Shown piece after piece: positions 1 to 6,417 of a stretch of 33,762 nt of DNA. Each line of letters begins with the position of its first letter. Position 1 is the first letter of the stretch. Origin of the DNA: an uncultured Acidobacteriia bacterium. Its GTDB lineage: Bacteria; Acidobacteriota; Terriglobia; Bryobacterales; Bryobacteraceae. Below the pieces are notes generated by a model. That model was not told where the DNA came from and did no database searches. It saw nothing but the letters and a program-made list of their open reading frames with translations. The translations under genes were made by a program, and so were the position numbers. The stretch is taken from positions 1-33,762 of the forward strand of contig CAIUOG010000147.1 in assembly GCA_903900705.1 (NCBI GenBank). The letters are read 5' to 3'.

Positions 1-627
1 TCGGAATTTATCCCCATTGCGGAGGAAAGCGGCCTGATCGTGGAACTCGGCGCATGGGTGCTGAAAGAGGCCTGCCGCCAGGTGAAGGAGTGGCACGATG
101 CCGGTTACCCGGATGTGCGAATTGCCGTCAACGTCTCGGTGATGCAGTTGGCGCATCCGGGCTTTGAGGACTACATCCTGCAGGTTGTAAATGAGACCGG
201 CATCGACCCGGCCCGGCTGGAGCTCGAACTGACCGAAACCGCGCTCGTCAAAGACACCGGGGACTCGGCGAACCTTCTCAACCGGGTGCGAGGCCGGGGT
301 ATCCGCGTGGCGCTGGATGACTTTGGCACCGGCTACTCGCCCATGCAATATCTGCACCAATTGCCGGTGGACGTGGTGAAGATCGATCAGGTCTTCGTTC
401 GGGATCTGGACGCCTCGCCCAGCAGTGTTCCTCTGGTGGAAGGCATGGTGAAGCTTGCCAAAACCCTCTCGTTGCGGGTGGTGGCGGAGGGCGTGGAGAC
501 GGAAGCGCAGCTGGCGATCGTGCGGCGCATCGGCTTCGACGTGGCGCAGGGCAACTTCTTTTCGCTGCCCGTCTCCGCCAGTGAAGCGGAGGACCTGCTG
601 CGGCGGGACTCCGTCGTGAGCGCCTGA
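1..627 (+). CDS. EAL-domain c-di-GMP phosphodiesterase, 3' part (5' end outside window)
   Basis: The frame is open from base 1, so the gene begins upstream of the window. The GTG at position 40 lies inside the domain and is not the true start. About 208 residues remain, nearly all EAL domain. Visible family motifs are the NVSV strand, ELTET (a metal-binding Glu), DDFGTGYS (the Asp pair), VVKID (the catalytic-site Lys), AEGVET (Glu) and QGNFFS near the end. The EAL signature itself is upstream of the window. EAL proteins hydrolyse cyclic di-GMP to pGpG, and all active-site residues expected in this part are present, so activity is plausible. A GGDEF or sensory module may precede it but cannot be seen. 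It terminates with TGA, and the next gene follows after 254 nt. Confidence 0.93.
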   Translation, partial: SEFIPIAEESGLIVELGAWVLKEACRQVKEWHDAGYPDVRIAVNVSVMQLAHPGFEDYILQVVNETGIDPARLELELTETALVKDTGDSANLLNRVRGRGIRVALDDFGTGYSPMQYLHQLPVDVVKIDQVFVRDLDASPSSVPLVEGMVKLAKTLSLRVVAEGVETEAQLAIVRRIGFDVAQGNFFSLPVSASEAEDLLRRDSVVSA

Positions 628-755
628 GACCGGCCTCGCGATTGGACGCCTGCCTTGTTTTACATTTCTTTTACAAATTGAAAGCACCGCGGCGACGCCG
701 GTAATCCGACAATAGGGATTCGAGAGTGCCTCAGGGGTCTGACGCGCCCTCGAAA

Positions 756-789
756 TCGGGCCGGTTCGTACAGGGGCGAACCGGCCCGA
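756..789. promoter_or_regulatory. Perfect 13-bp inverted repeat (hairpin) in the intergenic region
   Basis: Arms at 756-768 and 777-789 are exact reverse complements (TCGGGCCGGTTCG against CGAACCGGCCCGA) around an 8-nt loop, TACAGGGG. No clean T-run follows; only GTTTTG occurs a few bases later. It could be a terminator for the EAL gene, a leader structure for the esterase, or a protein site. The rest of 628-881 shows an AT-rich stretch at 655-681 and no recognisable RNA or gene. Confidence 0.6.
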
Positions 790-881
790 CTCACGTTTTG
801 GATAGCCTCTGACCAGCCTGCTCCGCGAAGGCAAAACTAAGATACTATCTAGACTGCCGATTCGTCATTCAGGAGCTTCCA

Positions 882-2123
882 ATGAAATTTGCGATTCTGA
901 CTCTCGCCGCTGTGGCGGGGTATTGCGCGATGGCGCAAACACCCCAGGGGGCGCCCGCGGGCCGGGGCGCGCAAGCGCCCGTTGAAATAGACAAAACAGC
1001 GCCGACGGAAGACTTCAAACCTTCCTCCCTGAACCAGCCGGGCAAACAGTACCCCGAGGTGAACTCGCAGAGGCGCGTCCGCACCCAGTTGCGGGCGCCG
1101 AACGCGCAGACCGTGCTGATCGATATGGGTGGCGTTCGCTACCCCATGGTCAAAGGCGAGAACGGCGTCTGGACAGGCGTCACGAACGCACAGGACGAAG
1201 GCTTCCATTATTACCAGCTCAATGTCGATGGCGTTTCCATGCCGGACCCGGGCACGCAGAGCGTCTACGGTTCGAGCCGCTGGGGTAGCGCCGTTGAGAT
1301 TCCTGCCCAGGACCAGAATTTCTATGCGCTGAAGAACGTGCCCCACGGCCAGTTGCGCGAAGTCCATTACTTCTCGAAGGTCGCGAACGCCACACTGCAG
1401 TCCTTCGTCTACACGCCTCCGGATTATGAGAAGGGCACTCGGCGCTATCCGGTCCTGTATCTGCAGCATGGCGCCGGCGAAGACGAACATGGCTGGGGCG
1501 GTCAGGGGTTTGCGGGGCTGATCATGGACAACCTGATTGCGGAGGGCAAAGCCAGGCCATTCCTCATCGTGATCAGCAACAGTTACCTCGTGACGGGTGG
1601 AGCGGGTGGCCGGGGCCCCATGCCAACCGCGGGACGCGGAACGGCGGCTGGCGCTCCTGGCGGCCCAGGCAGGGGGCCCGGTGGCCGAGGCCCCATGGCG
1701 ATGAGCGATACCCCGTTTGAGCACGCTTTGCTGGAAGACATCATTCCGTTCATCGATGCCAACTTCCGGACGCTGGCCGATCAGCCGCATCGGGGACTGG
1801 CCGGTCTCTCCATGGGAGGCATGCTGACGCACGGCATCACGCTGGCCCACCTGAATGAGTTTTCCCACATCGGTATGTTCAGCGGCGGTAGTATCGCCAC
1901 ATCAGAAATCAAAGACATGGCGGACTTCCGGAAGAAGGTCCGGTTGTTATTCGTGAGCTACGGAAGCCGCGAGCCAGGATCTTCCACCGGTGAGGCGGCG
2001 GTCGGGGCACTGAAGAAAGAGGGCGTAAACAGCGTCTTTTACGAATCGCCGTCGACGGCTCACGAATGGCAGAGCTGGCGGCGAAGTCTGCATGAGTTTG
2101 CGCAGCTCGCGTTTCAGAATTAG
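882..2123 (+). CDS. Secreted CE1-like esterase (alpha/beta hydrolase) with N-terminal E-set domain
   Basis: 413 residues. A signal peptide (residues 1-18, cut near AMA-QT) indicates export. Residues about 60-150 resemble the Ig-like/E-set (CBM48-type) domain found before enterochelin-esterase and ferulic-acid-esterase-like domains. Residues about 165-413 form an alpha/beta hydrolase: YPVLYLQHG (oxyanion-side strand), nucleophile elbow GLSMGG with Ser310, and His394 in the HEWQSW motif near the C terminus. The likely role is cleavage of ester-linked substituents on plant or microbial polysaccharides in the periplasm or outside; the substrate cannot be told. A Gly/Pro/Arg-rich low-complexity insert occupies residues about 238-276, inside the catalytic domain. 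The start is fixed by AGGAG six bases before ATG. It precedes a small secreted protein by 48 nt. Confidence 0.88.
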   Translation: MKFAILTLAAVAGYCAMAQTPQGAPAGRGAQAPVEIDKTAPTEDFKPSSLNQPGKQYPEVNSQRRVRTQLRAPNAQTVLIDMGGVRYPMVKGENGVWTGVTNAQDEGFHYYQLNVDGVSMPDPGTQSVYGSSRWGSAVEIPAQDQNFYALKNVPHGQLREVHYFSKVANATLQSFVYTPPDYEKGTRRYPVLYLQHGAGEDEHGWGGQGFAGLIMDNLIAEGKARPFLIVISNSYLVTGGAGGRGPMPTAGRGTAAGAPGGPGRGPGGRGPMAMSDTPFEHALLEDIIPFIDANFRTLADQPHRGLAGLSMGGMLTHGITLAHLNEFSHIGMFSGGSIATSEIKDMADFRKKVRLLFVSYGSREPGSSTGEAAVGALKKEGVNSVFYESPSTAHEWQSWRRSLHEFAQLAFQN

Positions 2124-2158
2124 CAGGCGCGCAGAGTAGCGGAGGGACGGCAAACCGG

Positions 2159-2164
2159 TATAAT
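2159..2164 (+). promoter_or_regulatory. Perfect TATAAT -10 hexamer, 7 nt before the next start codon
   Basis: TATAAT is followed by CAGCAGC and then ATG at 2172, with no Shine-Dalgarno sequence. Transcription starting about 7 nt after the hexamer would begin at the ATG, which suggests a leaderless message. No convincing -35 is seen 16-18 nt upstream. Confidence 0.55.
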
Positions 2165-2171
2165 CAGCAGC

Positions 2172-2510
2172 ATGATCCGCTTCATCATCGCCTTCCTGCT
2201 CTGCGCTGTCTCTGTTTTTGCCGCCGACATTACGGGTACCTGGTCATTTGAAGTCGTAACGGACGCAGGAAGCGGCACGCCGAAGTTCGTCTTCAAACAG
2301 GAGGGCGAAAAACTCACCGGCACTTATTCCGGCCAGCTGGGCGAAGCGAAGGTCACGGGAACGGTGAAGGGCCAGGAAGTGACCTTCTCGTTTGACATCG
2401 GCGCGGCGGTTGTCTACCAGGGACACATCGACGAATCCGGCAAAAAGATCACCGGCAACTGCGATATTGCGGGCCAGGCCACCGGCACCTTCACCGGCAC
2501 CAGGCAGTAA
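2172..2510 (+). CDS. Small secreted beta-rich protein of unknown function
   Basis: 112 residues. An N-terminal signal peptide (about residues 1-18, MIRFIIAFLLCAVSVFA, cut after FAA) is followed by a short all-beta-looking domain rich in Gly and Thr, with alternating hydrophobic strands such as GTWSFEVV, LTGTYSG, VTGTVKG and ITGNCD. I recognise the general look of small exported proteins that acidobacterial genomes carry in many copies, but no defined enzyme motif is present. One Cys (in GNCDIAG) is left after signal cleavage. The domain may be a lipocalin-like or sandwich fold; this is only a guess from the strand pattern. The start at ATG 2172 is supported by the signal peptide and by the TATAAT just upstream. 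It is convergent with the minus-strand genes that follow. Confidence 0.8.
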   Translation: MIRFIIAFLLCAVSVFAADITGTWSFEVVTDAGSGTPKFVFKQEGEKLTGTYSGQLGEAKVTGTVKGQEVTFSFDIGAAVVYQGHIDESGKKITGNCDIAGQATGTFTGTRQ

Positions 2511-2521
2511 GGCCGGTCACC

Positions 2522-2812
2522 TCAGATCCGGTTCACGTGCATGGTGTCACCCCGAACCACCCAACAGGCGCGCAGGCCCCCGTGCGGCAGCAGGGAATTC
2601 ACGCACTTCTCCATCACCGGATCGCCGCGGCTCCAATCCACCTCATTCCACTTGTTCGGAATCGCGTAGAGCTGATCCACGCGGATCACCGAATACAATT
2701 CCCGCTTCGGGATATTGAGCCGCACCGACAGAAAATCGAGCATCCAGACCAGCGCCGCCAGCAGAAGCAGGCCCGGCACCAGACGCACCAGAATGCATTT
2801 GAAAACCTTCAT
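2522..2812 (-). CDS. Hypothetical small membrane protein
   Basis: 96 residues. One hydrophobic segment at about residues 8-30 (LVRLVPGLLLLAALVWMLDFLSV) would anchor it in the membrane; the remaining 65 residues look soluble and contain two Cys (KCVNSLLPHGG and ACWVV) that could form a disulfide if the tail is periplasmic. The sequence PKRELYSVIRVDQLYAIPNKWNEVDW looks conserved in character, but I cannot name a family. It lies 13 nt downstream of the LysR gene on the same strand and is probably co-transcribed. A short near-repeat of CATTCGTTGAAAACCTT/GAAAACCTTCATTCG spans the junction at about 2803-2832. Function is unknown. Confidence 0.65.
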   Translation of the reverse strand: MKVFKCILVRLVPGLLLLAALVWMLDFLSVRLNIPKRELYSVIRVDQLYAIPNKWNEVDWSRGDPVMEKCVNSLLPHGGLRACWVVRGDTMHVNRI

Positions 2813-2825
2813 TCGTTGAAAACCT

Positions 2826-3698
2826 TCATTCGACGACCAACCTCAAAAACGCCTCCGCCGCGTAACTCACAGCCCGGCGCGACGGCCGCACCAGGTAGAT
2901 CTTCCGCTCCACTTCCACTTCCGGGACCCGAATCGCCACCAGCCGCCCTTCCGCGATCTCCTGCTCCACACACATCCGGGGCAGAAACGCCACGCCCGCA
3001 TTGCGCTCCACCATCCAGCGAATCGTTTCCACCGTCGGCATTTCCACATCCATTTTCAGCGGGATACCCCGCCCGTGAAACGCCCGGATCACGATCTCGC
3101 GGTACGGCGACAGCACGTTGTGCGCGATAAACGTCTCATCCCCCAGCTCTGAAATCGGCACCACCGCCCGGCTGGCCAGCACATGCCGCGGGGACACGAC
3201 GAAGGCCAGTGAATCCGCATAGATCACATTGGACAGGATGCGCTCATCATGCGGCTCATAGCTGATGACGCCGAGTTCCAGATTTCCATCCATGATCTCA
3301 TCCGGCACACGGCTGGAGAAACTGCGGCGGATCTGGACTTTAATCCGGGGATACATGCGGCGGAAGCGTTCAATGTGCCGCAGCAGATAAAGGGTCGTCG
3401 ATTCGTTGGCGCCGATCACCAGGCGCCCCGCCGAATGGTCCCGGAGTTCGGCGATGGAATTCTGCAGTTCGCTCTCCAGATTCTGAAAGCGCCGCGCATA
3501 TTCGAGCACCTTCGCGCCGGCGTCCGTCAGCATCACGTCCTTTGCTGACCGGTCGAGCAACTTCTCCCCAAGTTCGAGTTCAAGGCGCTGCAGCGACAGG
3601 GACACGGCTGGCTGCGTGCGCCCCAGTTTCTCCGCGGCGCGCGAGAAGCTCCGCTCATTGGCCACGGTCATGAAGACGCGGAGGGTGCTCAGTTCCAT
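2826..3698 (-). CDS. LysR-family transcriptional regulator
   Basis: 290 residues, normal for the family. Residues 1-60 are the winged helix-turn-helix (MELSTLRVFMTVANERSFSRAAEKL, then RTQPAVSLSLQRLE as recognition helix region), followed by a linker helix and a type 2 periplasmic-binding-like effector domain from about residue 88 (GRLVIGANES) to 285. The gene is divergent from the ornithine cyclodeaminase-like gene with 97 nt between the two chosen starts, the classic layout for a LysR regulator and its target. It may therefore sense a substrate or product of that enzyme. A TATGAT hexamer ends 6 nt before the ATG, and GAGGG abuts the ATG, so either a leaderless or a poorly spaced leadered start is possible. 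The effector cannot be deduced. Confidence 0.93.
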   Translation of the reverse strand: MELSTLRVFMTVANERSFSRAAEKLGRTQPAVSLSLQRLELELGEKLLDRSAKDVMLTDAGAKVLEYARRFQNLESELQNSIAELRDHSAGRLVIGANESTTLYLLRHIERFRRMYPRIKVQIRRSFSSRVPDEIMDGNLELGVISYEPHDERILSNVIYADSLAFVVSPRHVLASRAVVPISELGDETFIAHNVLSPYREIVIRAFHGRGIPLKMDVEMPTVETIRWMVERNAGVAFLPRMCVEQEIAEGRLVAIRVPEVEVERKIYLVRPSRRAVSYAAEAFLRLVVE

Positions 3699-3736
3699 CC
3701 CTCAATCATAACTTGTGGAAATAGAAAGGCGGATTA

Positions 3737-3755
3737 CGATAAACAGGTTTTATCG
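3737..3755. promoter_or_regulatory. Candidate LysR box (T-N11-A palindrome) between divergent genes
   Basis: CGATAAA at 3737-3743 and TTTATCG at 3749-3755 form a perfect 7-bp inverted repeat with a 5-nt centre. It contains the T-N11-A signature typical of LysR-type operators (T at 3740, A at 3752). It lies 38 nt from the regulator start and 40 nt from the enzyme start, where it could repress one gene and activate the other. Confidence 0.6.
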
Positions 3756-3782
3756 CGATTCGCGCGACGGGCTGCCACCGCC

Positions 3783-3788
3783 GATAAT
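3783..3788 (+). promoter_or_regulatory. -10-like GATAAT 7 nt before the cyclodeaminase start
   Basis: GATAAT is followed by AAACCTC and ATG 3796. No Shine-Dalgarno and no good -35 are present. That fits a leaderless promoter dependent on activation from the LysR box about 30 nt upstream. Confidence 0.4.
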
Positions 3789-3795
3789 AAACCTC

Positions 3796-4704
3796 ATGCC
3801 ACCTCTGTTCCTGGATGAAGCCGCCGTCCGCGCCGCTCTGCGCATGGAAGACCTGATTCCCGCCATCGCCGAGGCGCTCAGCGAGCTTTCCGCCGGAGCC
3901 GTGCCGCAGCCGGTCCGCAGCGTGCTCCCGGTCCCCGGGCAGCCCGGCTGGTTCGGTGTGATGCCGGCCATTTACCGCGACATCATGGGCGCGAAGATGG
4001 TGGCTTTTTATCCGGAGAACGGCGCGCGGGGACTGCACACGCACCTCGCCATGATTCAGATCTTCCGCACGGATACCGGCGAGCCTCTGGCCGTGATGGA
4101 TGGCCGCCTGATCACGGAAATGCGCACCGCCGCCGCATCCGCCGTGGCGGTGAAGCTGCTCGCTCCTCCGGAGGCCGCCGTCCTGGCCATCCTGGGCTCC
4201 GGCATCCAGGCGCGCTCTCATCTCGAAGCACTCGGGCTGGTACGGAAGTTCCGGGAGATCCGTTGCTGGAGCCGCACCGCCACACACGCGCAGGCACTGG
4301 CTGCAGAGGAAAACATCGTCGCGATGGATTCGGCCGAGGCCGCGGTGCGCGGGGCGGATGTGGTGCTCACGCTGACCAGTTCGGCCGAACCGATTCTGCG
4401 GGGTGAATGGCTGGGACCGCGGAGCTGTGTCATCGCGGTGGGCGCGGTGGGCCCCACGCGGCGCGAACTCGACACCGAGGCGGTGCGGGGTGCGAGCGTC
4501 ATCGTGGAATCCCGCGCGGCGGCGGTGCTGGAATCGGGCGATATTTTGCTGGCCGGCGCCAGCGTCTATGCCGAGATCGGCGAGCTGCTGACGGGCAAAG
4601 TGCCGGTTCCGGCGGCAGGCAGAGTGGTCTACAAGTCGCTCGGCGTGGCTGTTGAGGACCTGGCAGCGGCCCGACTGGTCTTGCAGAAACAGAAAAAGGC
4701 CTGA
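3796..4704 (+). CDS. Ornithine cyclodeaminase / mu-crystallin family NAD(P)-dependent oxidoreductase
   Basis: 302 residues from ATG 3796. The open frame extends up to 3715, but that extension runs through the LysR palindrome and encodes non-family sequence, so I reject the earlier ATG. The family fold starts with PPLFLDEAAVRAAL. Visible features are Lys67 in GAKMVAFYP, the GLHTHLAMIQIF segment, DGRLITEMRTAAASAVA, and the dinucleotide-binding motif GSGIQARSHLEAL from Gly134. Members include ornithine cyclodeaminase (ornithine to proline and ammonia), ketimine and pyrroline-2-carboxylate reductases, alanine dehydrogenase and tauropine-type enzymes; the substrate cannot be fixed from sequence alone. 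The divergent LysR gene is its probable regulator. The stop codon lies inside the first arm of a terminator hairpin. Confidence 0.9.
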   Translation: MPPLFLDEAAVRAALRMEDLIPAIAEALSELSAGAVPQPVRSVLPVPGQPGWFGVMPAIYRDIMGAKMVAFYPENGARGLHTHLAMIQIFRTDTGEPLAVMDGRLITEMRTAAASAVAVKLLAPPEAAVLAILGSGIQARSHLEALGLVRKFREIRCWSRTATHAQALAAEENIVAMDSAEAAVRGADVVLTLTSSAEPILRGEWLGPRSCVIAVGAVGPTRRELDTEAVRGASVIVESRAAAVLESGDILLAGASVYAEIGELLTGKVPVPAAGRVVYKSLGVAVEDLAAARLVLQKQKKA

Positions 4705-4735
4705 TCGCCGCATTGCCGCGGAGACCAGGCCTTTT
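4694..4735. terminator. Bidirectional rho-independent terminator
   Basis: AAAAGGCCTG at 4694-4703 and CAGGCCTTTT at 4726-4735 are perfect 10-bp reverse complements around a 22-nt GC-rich loop. Read from either strand, the stem ends in a short T-run. It sits between two convergent genes and contains the stop codon of the cyclodeaminase. Confidence 0.75.
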
Positions 4736-4750
4736 CGTCCAACGGAAAAA

Positions 4751-6253
4751 CTAAACGCTCAGCTTAAAGCCCTTGTGGAAATTGGGCGTGAGGAATTTGT
4801 TCGCCTCCGCATTGTTGGTGAACTTGCCCTTCGCCGCATCCCATTCGAGCTTGCCTTCCACGCGCAGCGCGATCACGCCGAGCAGCATCCACTCGACGAA
4901 CGGCACGGCGGTATTGAAGTTCGAGCACGACGGGTCGCCACCCTTGCAGGAGCGGATCCAATCGCGATAGTGGCCGGGCGAGCGGGTCAGCAGCGGTTCG
5001 GGGAACTTGTAGTCCTTCATGCGTTCCTGAGCCGGCAGCAGGCGGGTCTGCTCACCGTAAGTGCCCGTGGTGAGCATGCCCTTATCGCCGATGAACAGGC
5101 TGCCGTTCGGACCCGAACTCCGGGCTTCCGGCGACTGCGCATCCTGGAACTGTTCCCAGTTAAACGTGCGGCCCACAAAGCCGTTGGGAGGCGGAGCCGG
5201 CGGACGCGCCGCACCCTGCTGACGCGGTTTCGAGGGCAGATCGCCCAGCAGTTCCTTCTCCGGAACGCCCGCCACTTTGGGGGCTTCCTTCAGACCGTCA
5301 TGCCAGAAGATGGAAACCGGCGGCATACTGCCACGCTGCGGGAAGTCAAAACGGATGACCGACTTCTTCGGGAACATGAAATTACTGGTGCCCTCTTTCG
5401 AGATGCATTCCACGCTGGATGGCGCGCCCAGCTTGAGCGCCATATTCGGAGCGCCCAGGATGTGGCAGGCCATATCGCCCAGAGCGCCGCAGCCAAAGTC
5501 ATAGAAGCCGCGCCAGTTGAAGGGCTGGTAGAAGTTGCCGTACTGGTTCGGATAGCCTTCGCCGCCGGTGGTGAAGGGGCGCTTTTCCGCGCTGCCCAGC
5601 CACAGGTCCCAATCGAGAGTCTTCGGGGCTTCGTTCGGGGCGGGAATCGCGGTGAGACCCTGCGGCCACCACGGGCGATCAGTCCAGGCGTGCACTTCCT
5701 TCACGTTGCCGATTTCGCCGTTCCACACAATCTCGGCCACCTGACGGGTACCCTCATTGGAATAGCCCTGGTTCCCCATCTGCGTGGCGACCTTGTATTT
5801 ATTGGCCGCTTCCAGCATCATGCGGGCTTCGGCCACGGTGCGAACCAGCGGTTTCTGCACATACACATGCTTGCCGCGCTCCATGCAGGCGATGGCGGCG
5901 GTGGCATGCATGAAGTCCGGGATCGTCACGATCACGGCATCGATGTCCTTGCCCTTCTCATCGAGCATTTTGCGGAAGTCTTTATACTTCGGCAGGTTGG
6001 GATACTGCTTGAATTTCTGGGCGGCGCGCTCGTCATCCACGTCGCAGAGAGCGACGATATTTTCGTGGGAGCAGCCGTCAATATCGCTCGAAGCCTTGCC
6101 ACCCGCGCCAATCGACGCGATGTTCAGCTTTTCATTGGGGGATTTGTAACCGGCCGCCTTCAGCGACGGAGTTGCTCCGAAGCCCTGACTGGGAATCGCA
6201 CCGGCCAGCAGCGATCCGAAGAAGAAATAACGTCTGGAAAAATCGTAGGCCAT
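4751..6253 (-). CDS. Exported Gfo/Idh/MocA-family oxidoreductase
   Basis: 500 residues. The N terminus SRRYFFFGSLLAG is a twin-arginine-type signal, so the folded, cofactor-loaded protein is probably exported to the periplasm. A Rossmann domain follows (LNIASIGAGGKASSD, then ALCDVDDERA and VIVTIPDFMHA), then the central segment where the family normally has EKP; here it is YVQKPL, with Gln133-Lys134-Pro135. The C-terminal alpha/beta domain carries WDLWLGSAEKRPF, FYDFGCGALGDMACHILG and a Pro-rich loop near PRQQGAARPPAPPP. These long Tat-exported members are abundant in Acidobacteria and Planctomycetes and probably oxidise or reduce sugar derivatives; the substrate is unknown. The start has a strong AGGAAAGGGG ribosome site six bases upstream. 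It is a single-gene unit. Confidence 0.9.
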   Translation of the reverse strand: MAYDFSRRYFFFGSLLAGAIPSQGFGATPSLKAAGYKSPNEKLNIASIGAGGKASSDIDGCSHENIVALCDVDDERAAQKFKQYPNLPKYKDFRKMLDEKGKDIDAVIVTIPDFMHATAAIACMERGKHVYVQKPLVRTVAEARMMLEAANKYKVATQMGNQGYSNEGTRQVAEIVWNGEIGNVKEVHAWTDRPWWPQGLTAIPAPNEAPKTLDWDLWLGSAEKRPFTTGGEGYPNQYGNFYQPFNWRGFYDFGCGALGDMACHILGAPNMALKLGAPSSVECISKEGTSNFMFPKKSVIRFDFPQRGSMPPVSIFWHDGLKEAPKVAGVPEKELLGDLPSKPRQQGAARPPAPPPNGFVGRTFNWEQFQDAQSPEARSSGPNGSLFIGDKGMLTTGTYGEQTRLLPAQERMKDYKFPEPLLTRSPGHYRDWIRSCKGGDPSCSNFNTAVPFVEWMLLGVIALRVEGKLEWDAAKGKFTNNAEANKFLTPNFHKGFKLSV

Positions 6254-6327
6254 CGCAGCCCCTTTCCTGAGCGCGGCAGACGCGCATAGAACTCAAGGTC
6301 GGGCATTCAACCGGAACACCCGATGCG

Positions 6328-6333
6328 ATTATA
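6328..6333 (-). promoter_or_regulatory. TATAAT -10 hexamer upstream of the oxidoreductase gene
   Basis: On the minus strand TATAAT lies about 75 nt before the oxidoreductase ATG at 6253. No good -35 is visible. The rest of 6254-6417 holds only the divergent starts and the kinase promoter candidate. Confidence 0.4.
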
Positions 6334-6379
6334 TCCCCTCGGCTGCGCCGCCGGCGAAGCTGTCGGAAAGCGCCAGGGC

Positions 6380-6408
6380 TTTCACTATCCAACTGGTTCA
6401 GGCACAAT
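6380..6408 (+). promoter_or_regulatory. Candidate promoter of the Ser/Thr kinase gene
   Basis: TTTCAC at 6380-6385, a 17-nt spacer and CACAAT at 6403-6408, ending 9 nt before GTG 6418. The match to sigma-70 consensus is moderate. The predicted transcript would begin within a few bases of the start codon. Confidence 0.35.
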
Positions 6409-6417
6409 GAAGTCTGA

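Noticed and set aside
628-881. Possible c-di-GMP or other riboswitch after the EAL gene
   Set aside because: Apart from the 13-bp hairpin and a short AGGG/CCCT pairing, I could not match any known riboswitch core.
3715-3795. 27-residue N-terminal extension of the cyclodeaminase
   Set aside because: It covers the LysR palindrome and the -10 hexamer and has no family similarity; ATG 3796 gives a normal family N terminus.
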